DNA from: Mesostigma viride
Taxonomy: Eukaryota; Streptophyta; Mesostigmatophyceae; Mesostigmatales; Mesostigmataceae
DNA: 60,103 bases
Reading direction: 5' to 3'
Assembly (NCBI GenBank): GCA_009746045.1
Contig: RPFO01000027.1
Span: 1,167,861-1,227,963, forward strand
Of the stretch, positions 43,260-53,199 are shown piece after piece. How positions within the stretch are numbered: position 1 is the first letter of the stretch; every line of letters starts with the position of its first letter. Made by a program: the position numbers and the translations under genes. Below the pieces are notes generated by a model. That model did not search any database, was not told the DNA's origin, and saw nothing but the letters and a program-made list of their open reading frames with translations.

Positions 43260-43750
43260 CCATGCATCCAGAACATGAGAAATGACCTCCATTTGCATGC
43301 CTAGGATGAAAATATACAAACACTGCATCGAACTTCTTTTCTACGTCAGCAAGGCACTGGGGCCTCCATAGATGTTGCACGGACTGCACAACTGCACAGG
43401 CGTCCTTTACTAGCAAAGCCAAAAGGCTGACAAAAAACTGGCCATGATACCATCTTTCCTGAAGAATTTAGGCAATAGAAACCATCGTGCTACCATCTAC
43501 AACTCCTTTAGATGTTAAATCAATCGTCATTCTAGAAAATTAGGTACAGACGCAGCTAATCATGAACAAAACTGATGAAAATCTTACGACGACGGTTGTA
43601 CAAAACCACAACCACAAACTAGTACACAGGAGTAGTAAGTTAGCGAACTTAACACCACAAACCTTCAACAACGTGTCCGAGATTACTTACCGAATGATAT
43701 AACGACTTTACCTTGTTGACGGTATCCGCAGGTACACTAAACTGCGCCAT
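43260..43750 (-). pseudogene. Captured gene fragment: two spliced exons in the 3.4-kb element
   Basis: Exon one, 43750-43691, reads MAQFSVPADTVNKVKSLYHS and ends at TCG|GTAAGT. Exon two, 43437-43260, follows ATGGCCAG and reads FFVSLLALLVKDACAVVQSV, then QHLWRPQCLADVEKKFDAVF and VYFHPRHANGG, ending at a GTAACA donor. Phases are compatible. I recognise no family. The intact splice sites suggest a fragment of a host gene carried by the transposon, or an element gene. Confidence 0.4.
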
Positions 43751-44637
43751 GCCGAAACCGCAAAAAGAAGGCTAGCGGAAAGCTAGCAATCTCATGACAG
43801 AAAGGCAATCTCATCACGGCGTCGAGACTTTCCTGGCCCTGAACGATGATGAAATACGCGAAATACATCATACGAAAACTACTGGTTGCGAAAATTTCAA
43901 TGATACAGAAGCTAATAACAAGTGCTGCCTTTCATCGTCACCCCCGTGATGATTAACGCGTGTAGACGCAGTAAAAAGTAAAAACCAGCCCGAGATAATG
44001 TGCGCATCATTAGATGTTGCGCGACTGCGGCTATAGCATTTTTCTGACGCCGCTCATTTCAGTTCGGTTGATTCTTCGCGCCGGTCAGCCAAGGAGTGAC
44101 ATACTTCACGTCGGGGTGTATCTTTAGTTGCGATACCACGCGTTTGCCGTTTCGCAACTTTTCGTCCAAATCGGTCCTCGCAAGAATCGCAACAAAAGTG
44201 TTTTTTGGTCCTCCTGGAAAGTTGCGTAGTTGCGATTCTTGTTGCGATACTGCGTGTGACCCCTGTACAATGGGACCTCCCATGGATGATGCCATGAATT
44301 TAGCCATGCGATGCCTATGCAGGGAGTTACTCTCTGCTGAGATGCCATGTGTACACCAGCTATAGCCTAGCCACATACCCTCCACCCCATATGTCATGCA
44401 GGCCTTCTAGGCCCTCTCCTCAAGCCCCCCCTGGGTGCCTGCCGCTTGATAAGGAGGCATGAACCATCATGGCGCGGTGCAGGTGCACCTTGTGCACCCA
44501 GAGCAGGTGATAGTTGTACATCCTCCACCTGCAGGTTCTAGCCCTGATTGTATTACAAACCCATAGATGCCCCTTTCTCAGGGCTGTGTGTTACATATGC
44601 TCCCAACGGAGCTATGATTTTAATTAATTAATTAATC

Positions 44638-45850
44638 ACCTCGACCTCCACCCTCCTCGCCTCCACCTCCACTGCCACCTCCACCTCCACCGCCGACATC
44701 AAAGCCCAGCTCCTCGCCATCGACCAGCGTCTCCAGGACACCGCCATCGCAGTCGAATGCCTGCAGAACACCGCCGGCATCACCGCCCAGTCGGTGAAGG
44801 ATATCGCTGCCCAGCCAGCCTCTGCTAGCCCAAGCGGCGACGCCCCTCCCACCCAGACATGGGCGGACCTGCTCAAGCACCACGCCACCTCCACCACCTC
44901 CACCATCGCGGCACAGCTTAAACAAGCCCTCGACCTCCGCGAGGAGGCCGACCGCACCCAGCGCAGCCACAACGTCCTAGTCAAGAACTTCGACCAGCCG
45001 GCAGGTGAGGACTCGATGACTCTTCTTGCGGCATTTAAGCGCAACATTTTTGCCCCCATGCACATTACTGGTGAGCTGCACATGTCGGCTGTTTGCCTCC
45101 CCCGCACGCGGGGTAAGGCTGGCCCGGCACGGGTCCGTGCTCCTCACCTGGCGGACAAGCTGTTGTTTCTTAAAAACCGCAAGAAGCTCTCGGGGACTCA
45201 CTTCACGCTGGACGACGACCTGACCCTGGCCCAGCAACAACGGCGACGCGAGCTATGTCCAATTCCTACCTCCAGATACGGCAAAGCGCAGGGGGGAAGC
45301 CGGTATACTGGAGGGGGGACGTCATCCACGTCGACCACAAGCCCTGGCAGGCACCCCCTGCCACCTAGCTCAGCAAACCCAGTCTAGGAAATATAGCTGT
45401 AGTGTAGATTAGTAAGGCTTAGCCTACCACGCGGCCCCAGCGCAATGATGTGCGCCCGTAATGGCCCCCATGGATGTTGCCTTCAGAATTTAGCCAAGCC
45501 ATGCCTATAATGGGACCCCCGGCATGGATGTTGCATTAAGAATTTAGCCATGCTATGCCTATGCAGAGAGATGCTCTCTGTTGAGAAGCCATGCCCTATA
45601 GCCCTTGTATAGCCATAATGATCTTCCTCCCGGCCGTGCCGGGATCCCCTTAGTTGGGTTGAACCTGAGTCCCGAGACAGCATGGTGGTGCCGGTGCCCT
45701 TGAGGCACCTAGAGCAAGTGTTGCTTACATTCCACTCTTGCAGGAAGTAGCCCAGAATGTAAGCCATATGCCTCTTCTCCGGGATATGTGCTACAGCCTA
45801 CATGTACTCCCAACGGAGTTATGTTTCTAATTAATTAATTAATTAATTAT
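44638..45850 (+). mobile_element. LINE-B copy 2 with an ORF1-type gene and no polymerase
   Basis: The copy starts right after the tail of LINE-B copy 1 and ends with hairpin ACTCC-CAAC-GGAGT and an ATTAATTAATT tail near 45850. It contains an ORF1-like gene directly followed by the LINE-B 3' UTR (TAGTGTAGATTAG). No reverse transcriptase lies between them, so it resembles half-LINE elements that use another LINE's enzyme. Confidence 0.75.
44649..45361 (+). pseudogene. LINE ORF1-like RNA-binding protein, one frameshift
   Basis: An open frame without an upstream ATG reads IKAQLLAIDQRLQDTAIAVE (coiled-coil-like), NVLVKNFDQPAGEDSM, then HLADKLLFLKNRKKLSGTHF and TLDDDLTLAQQQRRRE. The pattern of RRM-like strand, KLL..RK.L.G......DDLT.AQ..RR fits L1-type ORF1 proteins. 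After about 45250 the family C-terminus continues one frame over: MSNSYLQIRQSAGGKPVYWR then GDVIHVDHKPWQ, with a stop near 45361. A one-base indel is therefore likely. The protein would coat LINE RNA. Confidence 0.65.
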
Positions 45851-45949
45851 GTTAATGCATTGAGATCCAGCCAGCTCGTCACGTTCGTCTTTCGCACAGG
45901 GATTAAGTAGAGGTGGCCTCACTAATTTAGGTAGTATTAGACGTGGGTT

Positions 45950-46324
45950 GACCTGGCCTGGCCCCGCGGACATTCCCAAAAGGGTATAGGGAAACCTGTC
46001 ACCAACTACGTTCAGATGTTGCTGGACGACCTAGTGGTCCCAGCCCAGTTTGAGCACCGCATCCACTCTCTCTCCCGTCTTTGGACTGTCATGCAGGACA
46101 AGACGCGGTGGAAGAAGATTGTCAAGGCGCACACGCCCGACCCTGTGGGCAAGCCACCTCCCCCCAAGCGGAGGAGGCGTTTTGATGAGTAGTGTAGTTA
46201 GGATTTTCTAGATAGCCTAGCGTTAGTATAGTTCGATCACGCGGCTTCCCCCACCCCATCCATCATGGAATATGTGCTACATGACCTCCCCACGGAGGCA
46301 TGTTATAATTTAATTTTTTAATTT
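45950..46324 (+). mobile_element. LINE-C copy with 13-bp target-site duplication
   Basis: TTAGACGTGGGTT at 45937-45949 and 46325-46337 delimits the copy. It encodes, with one early frameshift, LLDDLVVPAQFEHRIHSL, MQDKTRWKKIVKAHTPDPV and PPPKRRRRFDE before the stop. The hairpin is CCTCC-CCAC-GGAGG with ACATG/CATGT arms, a compensatory variant of the other LINE-C copies. The tail is TATAATTTAATTTTTTAATT. Confidence 0.9.
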
Positions 46325-46382
46325 TTAGACGTGGGTTAGGTAGAGGCGGAGGTAGAGAGCAGAGTCGCAACATGCATGAGAT

Positions 46383-46835
46383 TGAAGATTAATTAATTAA
46401 TTAATAGACACGTGACTGCGTCACGTGAGCATAAGTCTTCAGTGGGAGGGGAACATGGGATGGAATGGATGGTATAAGCTATCTAGGTCCTAGTTACAGG
46501 GGTGTGGGCACCGCGGCCCGAATCGCTATGAATGCCATACTTGGTCACACGCGGAGCCCCCACAGGCTTGGGGGTGGTCTCCTTCATCACTACTTGCCAT
46601 CTATCCTTGCGCACCATCTGCCTCCATATTACAGACAAACCAGGAGGCTGCCCGGGGGTGAGCCCGTCACGTCTAGTGTAGCACATGTCCATGCCGAGTC
46701 TATCACGAAATGTCCACGGGTGGCGGCCCTGCCGCGCGCGGCCGGGGGCACGCCAGGTTAGGACATATCGCCCAGGCTGGGCGGGCTTGGTGCCAGCTAG
46801 TCTATCTGAGGTATCTTCTGTTGCACAGATGCAAC
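46383..46835 (-). mobile_element. LINE-D copy 2
   Basis: The minus strand reads EDTSDRLAGTKPAQPGRYVL, TWRAPGRARQGRHPW, GLSVIWRQMVRKDRWQVVMK, ETTPKPVGAPRVTKYGIHSD and a stop. The uninterrupted UTR and hairpin CACGTGAC-GCA-GTCACGTG follow, with an ATTAATTAATT tail at its left edge. Its alignment to LINE-A (DTS..PAGL.PAQPGRHLLT) shows that the families are related. Confidence 0.8.
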
Positions 46836-46839
46836 ATCA

Positions 46840-47555
46840 GCCATTTGTGGTATTAAATTATCCGTCCCGGTCGATCGGCGCCAACCGTAATCCGGCGCCA
46901 GTGCCGAGGCCATAGTATAGTTGCATGGCAGCCGAGGCAATCCGTGTGGAAGTAAGTGTAGAAGTTTTGCTGACGAACTTGGCCTTTGCGCCGTAGGCAG
47001 ACCTAGCGCCTGAACGGGAGTTACGGGACAGCCAAGTGGCACTGCACATGCGTTATGATGGTATACCTACGGACCGATTTGGATATTTTTCAGGAGAGGC
47101 CTCTAGCCGTACTGGCCGTCTTTAATGTGTTCTAGACGGTTCGAGAAGCCCGTCCCCGCGGACCTCACGTCATGCCTGGTTGGCAGCGCCAGGCGCAGCC
47201 GCCAACGGGGACGAAGGGACAAAACAGGCAAGGCAGGAGCTAATAATGCCAGCAGTCCGGACCTTGTATCGTAATTTACCACGTTGCTCTACAGCTAGAT
47301 TATTTACCATCGCTTAATCCTGGAGTGTAAATCTCCTGCGGGCTCGAGTGTGAATCCTTCGCCTACTGGGTGTAAGTCTTCCCGCATTGAGTGTTTTAAT
47401 CTGTGTGGTAACATTGTAATATACGAAACCGGTTTTCCGGGTTAATTGAGCTTATTCGTATTGTGTGACAAGTATTCTTTAGCCACCATTGTGCGCTGTG
47501 ACGCATATAGGAAGTCAAAGGTCTTTCGCATTCATTCTCAATCATTAAGGCGCTA
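46840..47555. other. No recognisable gene
   Basis: No ORF with motifs and no obvious repeat. Near 47320-47395 TGTAAATCTCC, TGTGAATCCTTC and TGTAAGTCTTCC form a loose tandem pattern. Confidence 0.4.
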
Positions 47556-48437
47556 TTTTAAATATCCATACGTGTTAAATCTACCTGATCTGTGCGGTCC
47601 AGGTGCCCAGCTAGGCCCAGGCGCCTGTGCCTAATAATGTGGGAAACATAGGGCAAATCAGCGTACAAATCCTCATTACTAATGTGCAAACCAAAGGGGA
47701 TGTTAAGGGCCTTGCGCAGCATCTTGGTGACGTTGCCGTCGAGTCGTTGCTCCAGCTCCTGCGTCAGTGCCCACTTCTCGGCGCCATAGGTCAGGATCGT
47801 CAGAATGACGACCTTGAAGAGGTCACGCTTGACGATCCGGGGTATAGGGCGGGGTTGCTCCACCAGCGGCGGTGTACGTCATGGAGGTGCGCCCACGCCA
47901 TGCCGATCCGTGTCGTCAGGGTGGTTTTACCGGATTAGGATACATTTTTTTGTCTAGGATACATTTGATGCACTGTGCAGTTTTCAGATGTGTTTGTGGG
48001 GGTTGATTGCGCCTAGCATGCATTTTATTGAAGCAATGAGTTTCCCAAGATATACATTATATAAACTAAGACAATTGACCCATTAACGCAATGAGACAAC
48101 ATCAATGAGACAACATATGCCAATTGAAGGCTGCCCGCAACTTTATTCCAAGCTCATTATTATATGATTCCAAGACCATAACTCTTCCAAGACCGTACAT
48201 CTTCAAGATATAGCACTACAGACACCCACGCGGCTTCCGCGGTCATCACGCTCCTCCTCCAAGACAACTCAACCTTACAGGACGTTGGGCCATCATACGT
48301 CCGGAATAATTGTGTCACTTATTACATAACCAAACTTTTTGAGGGATCGCCATGGTTGCATGGTTTCAACACATGCGCCCTGCACTCATGTGCATCAAAG
48401 GTGTTGCGTAGTGCCAACTCAGTGTCAAAGAACTGAT

Positions 48438-48556
48438 TCAATAATATTTCCCGTATGGCCATGAAGGCCCACATGAGTTAAACATGGCCGAGAGTGATTG
48501 CACATTCTTCTTGGCGACATCGGTCTTGACGACGTCGATGGGGAAGACGGCAGCAC
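48438..48556 (-). CDS. Terminal exon of an element-borne minus-strand gene
   Basis: After an acceptor (CACATGCAG at 48557-48565) the frame reads GAAVFPIDVVKTDVAKKNVQ then SLSAMFNSCGPSWPYGKYY and a stop. An AATAAA polyadenylation signal lies downstream at 48147-48142 (minus). The upstream exon is probably the glutamine-rich ORF, with the 1.3-kb CAGCCACG satellite as an intron; this is an inference. FPIDVVKT resembles a mitochondrial-carrier signature, but one short match is not enough to assign it. Confidence 0.4.
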
Positions 48557-48741
48557 CTGCATGTGAACAAAAGAATCCATGAACTGTGGCATCCAAAGGC
48601 AACAACATATTAGCATCCCATTGAACACGCAGCCACGCTGACCCGGCCATCCAGCGGCCCACGCAGCCACAGAGCCAGCCAGCCACGCAGTGACGCACCC
48701 ACCCAGCCACACATCCACGCATCCACGCACCCGGCACCCCC

Positions 48742-50060
48742 CCCCCCCCCAGCCAGCCACGCAGCCACGCAGCCACGCAGCCACGCAGCAGCGCAGCCAC
48801 GCAGCCACACAGCCACGCACCCTCCTTTCCAGCCACGCAGCCACGCAGCCACGCAGCCACGCAGCCACGCAGCCACGCAGCCACGCAGCCACGCAGCCAC
48901 GCAGCCACGCAGCCACGCAGCAGCGCAGCTACGCAGCCACACAGCCACGCACCCTCCTTTCCAGCCAAGCAGCCACGCAGCCACGCAGCCACGCAGCCAC
49001 GCAGCAGCGCAGCCACGCAGCCACACAGCCACGCACCCTCCTTTCCAGCCACGCAGCCACGCAGCCACGCAGCAGCGCAGCCACGCAGCCACACAGCCAC
49101 GCACCCTCCTTTCCAGCCAAGCAGCCACGCAGCCACGCAGCCACGCAGCCACGCAGCCACGCAGCCACGCAGCAGCGCAGCCACGCAGCCACACAGCCAC
49201 GCAGCCACGCAGCCACGCAGCAGCGCAGCCACGCAGCCACGCAGCCACGCAGCCACGCAGCCACGCAGCAGCGCAGCCACGCAGCCACACAGCCACGCAC
49301 CCTCCTTTCCAGCCACGCAGCCACGCAGCCACGCAGCCACGCAGCCACGCAGCCACGCAGCCACGCAGCAGCGCAGCCACGCAGCCACACAGCCACGCAC
49401 CCTCCTTTCCAGCCAAGCAGCCACGCAGCCACGCAGCCACGCAGCCACGCAGCAGCGCAGCCACGCAGCCACACAGCCACGCAGCCACGCAGCCACGCAG
49501 CAGCGCAGCCACGCAGCCACGCAGCCACGCAGCAGCGCAGCCACGCAGCCACACAGCCACGCACCCTCCTTTCCAGCCACGCAGCCACGCAGCCACGCAG
49601 CCACGCAGCCACGCAGCCACGCAGCCACGCAGCCACGCAGCCACGCAGCCACGCAGCCACGCAGCAGCGCAGCCACGCAGCCACACAGCCACGCACCCTC
49701 CTTTCCAGCCAAGCAGCCACGCAGCCACGCAGCAGCGCAGCCACGCAGCCACACAGCCACGCACCCTCCTTTCCAGCCAAGCAGCCACGCAGCCACGCAG
49801 CCACGCAGCCACGCAGCCACGCAGCCACGCAGCCACGCAGCCACGCAGCCACGCAGCCACGCAGCCACGCAGCCACGCAGCAGCGCAGCCACGCAGCCAC
49901 GCAGCAGCGCAGCCACGCAGCCACACAGCCACGCACCCTCCTTTCCAGCCAAGCAACCACGCAGCCACGCAGCAGCGCAGCCACGCAGCCACGCAGCAGC
50001 GCAGCCACGCAGCCACACAGCCACGCACCCTCCTTTCCAGCCAAGCAGCCACGCAGTCAC
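48742..50060. repeat. CAGCCACG octanucleotide satellite with higher-order units
   Basis: About 1.3 kb of CAGCCACG units, broken by CAGCAGCG, CAGCCACA and the spacer CACCCTCCTTTCCAGCCAAG, which recurs about ten times and defines longer composite units. Because 8 bases times 3 is 24 and the unit has no stop in most frames, frames of 370-600 codons appear on both strands. They are artefacts. Confidence 0.97.
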
Positions 50061-50131
50061 ACAGTCAAACCCCCCTACACCCCCCCCCCACACACACCCC
50101 CACCCCACCCACTCAACACTACACGAATGAC

Positions 50132-50267
50132 TCACAAAGAACTGCTGCACCACCGATGATCCCTGCGGGAACTGCTCTGCTGCCGACGGTCCCTGCGAAA
50201 ACTGCTGCAGTGCCGACAATGCCTGTGGAAACTGCGACATTGCCGACGCTGCCTGCGGGAACTGAAG

Positions 50268-50336
<69 letters not shown>

Positions 50337-50373
50337 AGTTGTTGCTGCAGTTGCTGCTGCAGTTGCTGCTGCA

Positions 50374-50427
<54 letters not shown>

Positions 50428-50698
50428 GCTGGACCACTTGTTTCTGCACCTCTTGACGCAGCTGCAAACCAAGCTCTTCAACCTTCTTGCTTTGGTTCTC
50501 CATAGCTCGTTGCATCTCTCTCATCGTCTGTTCCACGCCCACCAGTACGGGGGTCGGCGGCGGCAGCGGCTGGGTACGCTCTGGCTGGGTGCGCTCTGGC
50601 TGCCGTGCAGGACCTTGCCACATCGGCCGGCGCATTGGTGGTTTGCACCGGCCAAAAAATCTACTTTCATGGCACCAGATTTCTTTCCTAGCACCCAT
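50132..50698 (-). CDS. Glutamine-rich ORF carried by the 9.8-kb element
   Basis: The frame begins MGARKEIWCHESRFFGRCKP and continues with a Pro-rich linker, then MREMQRAMENQSKKVEELGL and QLRQEVQKQVVQLE, a likely coiled coil, followed by about 50 Gln from a CAG array. An alternative N-terminus in another frame (MPDADSRSDDMDELIDLCYA from 50775) precedes it and could be joined by a shift. After the array the offset frame is more regular (QFPQALSALQQFSQGPSAA), suggesting that repeat length change altered the frame. Function is unknown; the layout of coiled coil and polyQ resembles regulatory rather than catalytic proteins. Confidence 0.4.
50268..50425. repeat. CTG/CAG trinucleotide array with CAGTTG interruptions
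   Basis: About 24 CTG units, three CAGTTGCTG interruptions, then about 17 more CTG units. All three frames are open (Gln, Ala or Ser on minus). The 30-bp TTCCCGCAGG-type units at 50155-50265 flank it. Confidence 0.95.
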
Positions 50699-50929
50699 TT
50701 TCTACAATCGTCCCCGGCATAACACAAATCAATCAATTCGTCCATGTCATCGCTTCGGCTATCAGCATCGGGCATAGTTCCCGTGGCTAGTGCCCATCAT
50801 TCTTTCCACCTTGAGCGGGGCGAAGTCACGAATTCAAGCGCGAAGTGCATTTGAATCAAGCGGGAACTGGGTGACACTGCTTGAAGACGTGCAGCTCCAA
50901 GGCATGCAAATGATGCAATGTATGAAAGA

Positions 50930-51720
50930 TACGATACGCAAAGTTCAGGTGTTCAGGTGAAGCCGTGAAGACGTGGTGAAGACAGGTGAAGACGCGGTGA
51001 AGACGTGAAGACGTGAAGACGTGAAGACGTGAAGACGTGAAGACACGATACGGCAAGTTCAGGTGAAGTTCAGGTGTTCAGGTGAAGCCGTGAAGACGTG
51101 AAGACGTGAAGCCGTGAAGACGTGGTGAAGACAGGTGAAGACGCGGTGAAGACGTGAAGACGTGAAGACGTGAAGACGTGAAGACGTGAAGACACGATAC
51201 GGCAAGTTCAGGTGAAGTTCAGGTGTTCAGGTGAAGCCGTGAAGACGTGACGACGCGAAGACGTGAAGACGTGGTGAAGACAGGTGAAGACGCGGTAAAG
51301 ACGTGAAGACGTGAAGACGTGAAGACGTGAAGACTTGAAGACACGATACGGCAAGTTCAGGTGAAGTTCAGGTGTTCAGGTGAAGCCGTGAAGACGTGAA
51401 GACGTGAAGCCGTGAAGACGTGGTGAAGACAGGTGAAGACGCGGTGAAGACGTGAAGACGTGAAGACGTGAAGACGTGAAGACACGATACGGCAAGTTCA
51501 GGTGAAGTTCAGGTGTTCAGGTGAAGCCGTGAAGACGTGAAGACGCGAAGACGTGAAGACGTGGTGAAGACAGGTGAAGACGCGGTGAAGACGTGAAGAC
51601 GTGAAGACGTGCATGCAAGGTATCAAAGATACGATACGCCGCAAGTTCAGGTGAAGACGTGAAGACGTGAAGACGTGAAGACGTGAAGACGTGAAGACGT
51701 GAAGACGTGAAGACCAGGAC
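50930..51720. repeat. GTGAAGACG satellite with about 145-bp higher-order unit
   Basis: Nine-base GTGAAGACG units are organised into about five composite repeats, each starting GATACGGCAAGTTCAGGTGA and containing GTGGTGAAGACAGGTGAAG. It lies within the 9.8-kb element between the polyQ ORF and the CFAP299-like exons. Confidence 0.95.
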
Positions 51721-51814
51721 TGTCACGTGAAGACTGGGACGTGAAGGCAAGTTGCAGCACTCGGCCGCTGCAGTCGCACGCAGGTAGAAACGAGTATTGC
51801 TGCTTGAATCTGTC

Positions 51815-52110
51815 AAGACCCCATCGAATGTAAAACAGGTTTTTCGTAAAGAAATCCGATTTGTGGGCGGGCTTTACATATTGCTTCTGTCCAAGCACTA
51901 CCGGATGTAAAACAGTATACTTCTTGAAGAAATAAGTTGGGGCTTTGTTGGGCGTCACATTTGACCGGTGGGCGGAGTTTCCTGCTTCTGTGAAGGCGCC
52001 ATCGAATGTAGATCAGTAGATTTTCTAAAGAAATCTGAGTTGTGGGCGGGGCCTTTATTGCTTGTGTCCATCCACCACCGGATGTAGAACAGTAGACTTA
52101 TTGAAGGTGA
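51815..52110. repeat. Degenerate tandem repeat, alternating 70-100-bp units
   Basis: Units share ATCGAATGTAAAACAG or CCGGATGTAGAACAGTA, then AAAGAAATC and TTGTGGGCGGG. About four copies are visible, and the last runs into the segment before the first CFAP299-like exon. Confidence 0.75.
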
Positions 52111-52246
52111 ATCACGATACAACAGCTGTAGTTGACAACATCATGACCGGCACATCTTTCCCCCACCGCTGCTCAACCCGTTCCCCCCAAACTCCTCCAC
52201 ACTTGCCCACCTTTCCACCCTCCTCCACGGCCCGTTGTGTTTGCAG

Positions 52247-53022
52247 GCGTTGGCACAAAGGGAGGAGGCCGTGCGAGCCGGGAAACTCACGGTATGGTTT
52301 GATTTCTAGTTTTGTATTAGGACCCTAGGGTAGCTATGTTATATAGGCATGTCTGACAGCATAGCTCACCATTTCATTACCATGGGATGCTGAGCATACC
52401 ATTTCCAGAGAGGTAAGTCAGTCACTCTTCGCAGTTGACAAGTCAGAGAAAGCAATCAAGTGCAGCGTTCACAACTCTTGCCGCTCGTAACCTTTTGTCT
52501 GCCCGGTTTGGCAGCTCCCTGTCTTTGCTTTCTCTCGTATTTCTTTCTTTTGTCTCTTTTCTACATCTTTCTTTGCTAATTCTTGAATATATGATGCTAT
52601 TGTAGCATCCTTCTAGCGCGGATCGCTCTTAATATCCTTCTCGCGCACGTTTCCTCGCTTTTTCTCATGTAAGAGCGTCTTCCCTGCCCATGCAGCGTGT
52701 ACCTGGTGTGTGTGGCTCTGCCTTGCCAATCACAACTGACCGACATGCTGGTCAGGCACTGCAGGTCGTTGCCCTTGCGTGTGTGAACCTGCTGTTTTGG
52801 CTGTTCCCATGGCCGCTGCGTGTGTCCGTGAATGATACCATGGGAGGGAGACTTCTCCCATGGGTCCCCTTCGCTGACACTCGTGATGTAGGTTCGCGTC
52901 GACTTGTTTCTCTCACTGTGCCCATATTGGCCTCGCACGGCTTTGTCTCTCATTCCTTGTTTGCATGCGGCGGCGTGTAGACCATCATCTTCATCCGAGA
53001 CCGCAACAGCAAGGGCCAGGAG
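52247..53022 (+). pseudogene. CFAP299-like gene fragment: two exons inside the TIR element
   Basis: Exon a, 52247-52291 (after TTTGCAG, before GTATGG), reads ALAQREEAVRAGKLT. Exon b, 52981-53022 (after GTGTAG, before GTGAGT), reads TIIFIRDRNSKGQE. Joined in phase they match consecutive residues of the conserved core of CFAP299, a cilia- and flagella-associated protein. I could not find the preceding or following parts of that protein in the element, so it is a captured fragment with intact splice sites. Exon a ends in phase 0 and exon b starts in phase 0. It could be spliced into a chimeric transcript with the ORF downstream. Confidence 0.7.
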
Positions 53023-53199
53023 GTGAGTAATTGCTGAGGGCATGGCTCCTATCCCCTGATGAGTCTAGCGCCATGTACCACCCTCTATGCCTGCATATAG
53101 GTGACGCATTGAAAATGCAAGCATCTTACTAGAAGTAGCACGGGCCTCCGAGGTGAGATTTTGCGCAGGCCTCATGATCCCAATGGACCTGCGAAGCGC

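Larger units (their letters stand above)
40842..44265. mobile_element. 3,424-bp DNA transposon with perfect 38-bp TIRs and TA duplication
   Basis: The ends begin CAGGGGTCACACGCAGTATC and are exact inverted copies over 38 bases. TA at 40840-40841 and 44266-44267 is the target duplication, and the LINE-B UTR reads on across the junction. GTTGCGA/TCGCAAC words are repeated inside both ends (for example 40981-41065 and 44125-44245), as expected for transposase-binding subterminal repeats. A TA duplication fits Tc1/mariner-like or other TA-targeting families. No transposase is recognisable; the interior holds a minisatellite and gene-like exons. Confidence 0.92.
40590..44637 (+). mobile_element. 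LINE-B copy 1, split by a 3.4-kb TIR element
   Basis: The left part (about 40590-40841) holds a coding end (LAADVAAMGGTLAAELPHIS then TTITSTD and stop) and the start of the 3' UTR (TAGTGTAGATTAGATAGGC). The UTR continues at 44266 (CAATGGGACCTCCCATGG), passes the CTTTCTCAGGG motif, and ends with the hairpin GCTCC-CAAC-GGAGC and an AATTAATTAATTAAT tail. A second LINE-B copy starts directly after the tail. Confidence 0.75.

Noticed and set aside
48442-48556. Mitochondrial carrier protein
   Set aside because: Only one PIDVVKT-like match; no transmembrane helices or second signature.
48742-50060. CRISPR-like regularly spaced repeats
   Set aside because: Units are contiguous with no unique spacers, and the window is eukaryotic.
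48438-50240. A 600-codon minus ORF and 480-490-codon ORFs on both strands
   Set aside because: They are read-through of the CAGCCACG satellite, which lacks stops in most frames; only the last 40 codons (48438-48556) look like a real exon.
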